Positions 62,985-64,000 of a stretch of 64,000 bases of DNA are shown here, piece after piece. Source of the stretch: Meghimatium bilineatum (Eukaryota > Mollusca > Gastropoda > Stylommatophora > Philomycidae); NCBI GenBank assembly GCA_034231615.1, contig CM067322.1, positions 61,065,245 to 61,129,244 of the forward strand, in the 5' to 3' direction. The notes beneath the pieces are model-generated. The model saw nothing but the letters and a program-made list of their open reading frames with translations. It ran no database searches and had not been told where the DNA came from. How positions within the stretch are numbered: the stretch's first letter is position 1; each line of letters starts with the position of its first letter. A program made the position numbers and the translations under genes.

Positions 62985-63226
62985 CCTCTGCTTCTTCTAC
63001 TTTCACCTGTATCCACTGGCCTGCATCTCTTTGTCATCCATGGGAATTATTTGATAGAAGACAAATGTAAGTAATTGAGACAAGATGTGGCAATTATTTT
63101 TTTTACAGGTGACATGTTGAAAACTATCCCCCAGTTTTCCTTAGTCAACTCTTACAACATTGCCTGGAAAGAAGACAGTGACATTTTATTTGCATGCCGA
63201 ACACGAAGTCCGGGCCCCTGTTGCCT
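62985..63226 (-). repeat. Interspersed repeat family C, inverted partial copy
   Basis: On minus: GGCAACAGGGGCCCGGAC, GTTGTAAGAGTTGACTAAGG, TTGTCTTCTATCAAATAATT, CCATGGATGACAAAGAGATG. This corresponds to the first half of the copy at 16815-17330. Confidence 0.6.
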
Positions 63227-63252
63227 CATGATCAGTGTGACTAATAGTTATA

Positions 63253-64000
63253 TATGAGGCATATTCAAATGGAACCTTTCAGTGCTGCGTCACCTATGCC
63301 AGCATGCAAGGAACGTGAGGAAGTCATAAATACACATCGATTAACAAATGGTAATTTTCTTCATATACTTAGTGTTCTGTGCAGGCAGTCGACAATATGG
63401 CTGGTGTGATAACAAATCAGTTCAAATTTGACCAATTATTAGCAGCGATTTGGTTTCTTACAGCTGAAAGATGTCAATCAACCAACATTCATCAAAGAAT
63501 GCAGGTGGTGTATGGTGGACAATATTTTTATAAGAGAACACACACAGTGAAGAATTGGGCAAGAATGTTTTGGGAAGGGTGATGAGTAACAAATTCTCCT
63601 TCTGGGTCTGAATTTGCTGGGTCTGGCAAATTTCTGCAGGTAAGGTTATAATTACTGCCTTTTTAGACCAAGAAGGACTCATATTGGTGGACTTTAAAGA
63701 ACCTAATGTGAACATCAATGTCATCAGCTACAAGAACACATTAAGCAAGCTACATATAGCCATCACGAATACGTGATCCAGCATGCTGTCGCGTAGTGTC
63801 ATTCTGTTGCACGACAATGCTCACTCGCATGTCGCAAAATTTGGGTCTTCTGTCACAACAGATGCCTGTCCCAGCCACAGATCATTTGTTACTTGTTTCC
63901 CTTCTCAAAACATTCTTGCCCAATCCTTCACTGTTTCTTCTAAACATATTTTCCACCACCAGCATTATTTGATGAATGTAGTTGGTCAGCATCCTTAGGA
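63253..64000 (+). mobile_element. Fold-back mariner-derived element, copy 2 (cut by window end)
   Basis: Starts after TA (63253-63254) with TGAGGCATATTCAAATGGAA, the TIR of copy 1. Plus frame 63379-63582 reads FDQLLAAIWFLTAERCQSTN and KNWARMFWEG (mariner N-terminal helix-turn-helix region). A plus frame further on reads DQEGLILVDFKEPNVNINVI and then VILLHDNAHSHVAKFGSS, around the second catalytic Asp of a mariner. Just after that (about 63850) the sequence inverts into a minus-oriented copy of the N-terminal region, as in copy 1. Confidence 0.75.

Overview
This window is animal nuclear DNA: AT-rich, intron-dense and full of short interspersed repeats, LINE 3' ends and small DNA transposons. 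The gene content cannot fix the species. The overall pattern (about 2-4 kb introns packed with SINEs, RTE-like and RNase H LINE tails, piggyBac- and hAT-type MITEs) suggests a lophotrochozoan invertebrate, most likely a mollusc and perhaps a cephalopod. That placement is inference.

Two host genes account for all convincing host coding sequence. On the minus strand, positions 17759 down to 2304 hold the first nine exons (265 codons) of the protein farnesyltransferase beta subunit (FNTB); the rest of the gene lies beyond the left edge. On the plus strand, positions 17965 to 60637 hold a complete 19-exon gene for conserved oligomeric Golgi complex subunit 2 (COG2). Its exons join in frame to 740 codons plus stop, essentially the vertebrate length. 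The start codons lie 205 bp apart, head to head, across a probable bidirectional promoter with YY1-like and ETS-like motifs.

Region by region: 1-17.7 kb is FNTB exons and introns, with LINE tails at 2.7, 4.3, 5.5, 5.8, 6.2-7.2, 11.0 and 12.2-12.9 kb, a minisatellite at 7.6-8.1 kb and a 230-bp hairpin at 9.1-9.4 kb. From 18 to 22.7 kb is COG2 intron 1, with a 741-bp inverted-repeat element, LINE pieces and a hAT MITE. From 24 to 41 kb are COG2 exons 3-10 among LINE fragments, SINEs, a pogo-like remnant and a fold-back mariner. From 41.7 to 52.6 kb are exons 11-16; two near-identical piggyBac-type MITEs in opposite orientation flank exons 12-15. From 55.8 to 57.7 kb are exons 17-18; a 45-bp minisatellite has amplified the end of exon 17 together with its splice donor. 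From 60.6 kb on lie the 3' UTR, repeats and a second fold-back mariner cut by the right edge.

The two proteins act in different processes (prenylation of CaaX proteins in the cytosol; vesicle tethering at the Golgi), so the shared promoter implies housekeeping co-expression and not a common pathway. I found no wholly new gene system. The most unusual features are in the splicing architecture: three GC-AG introns among 27 visible donors, the splice-donor minisatellite, and the inverted MITE pair around an in-frame 459-nt cassette. Exon boundaries were read by eye from splice consensus, reading phase and recalled vertebrate protein sequences; no alignment or RNA evidence was available.
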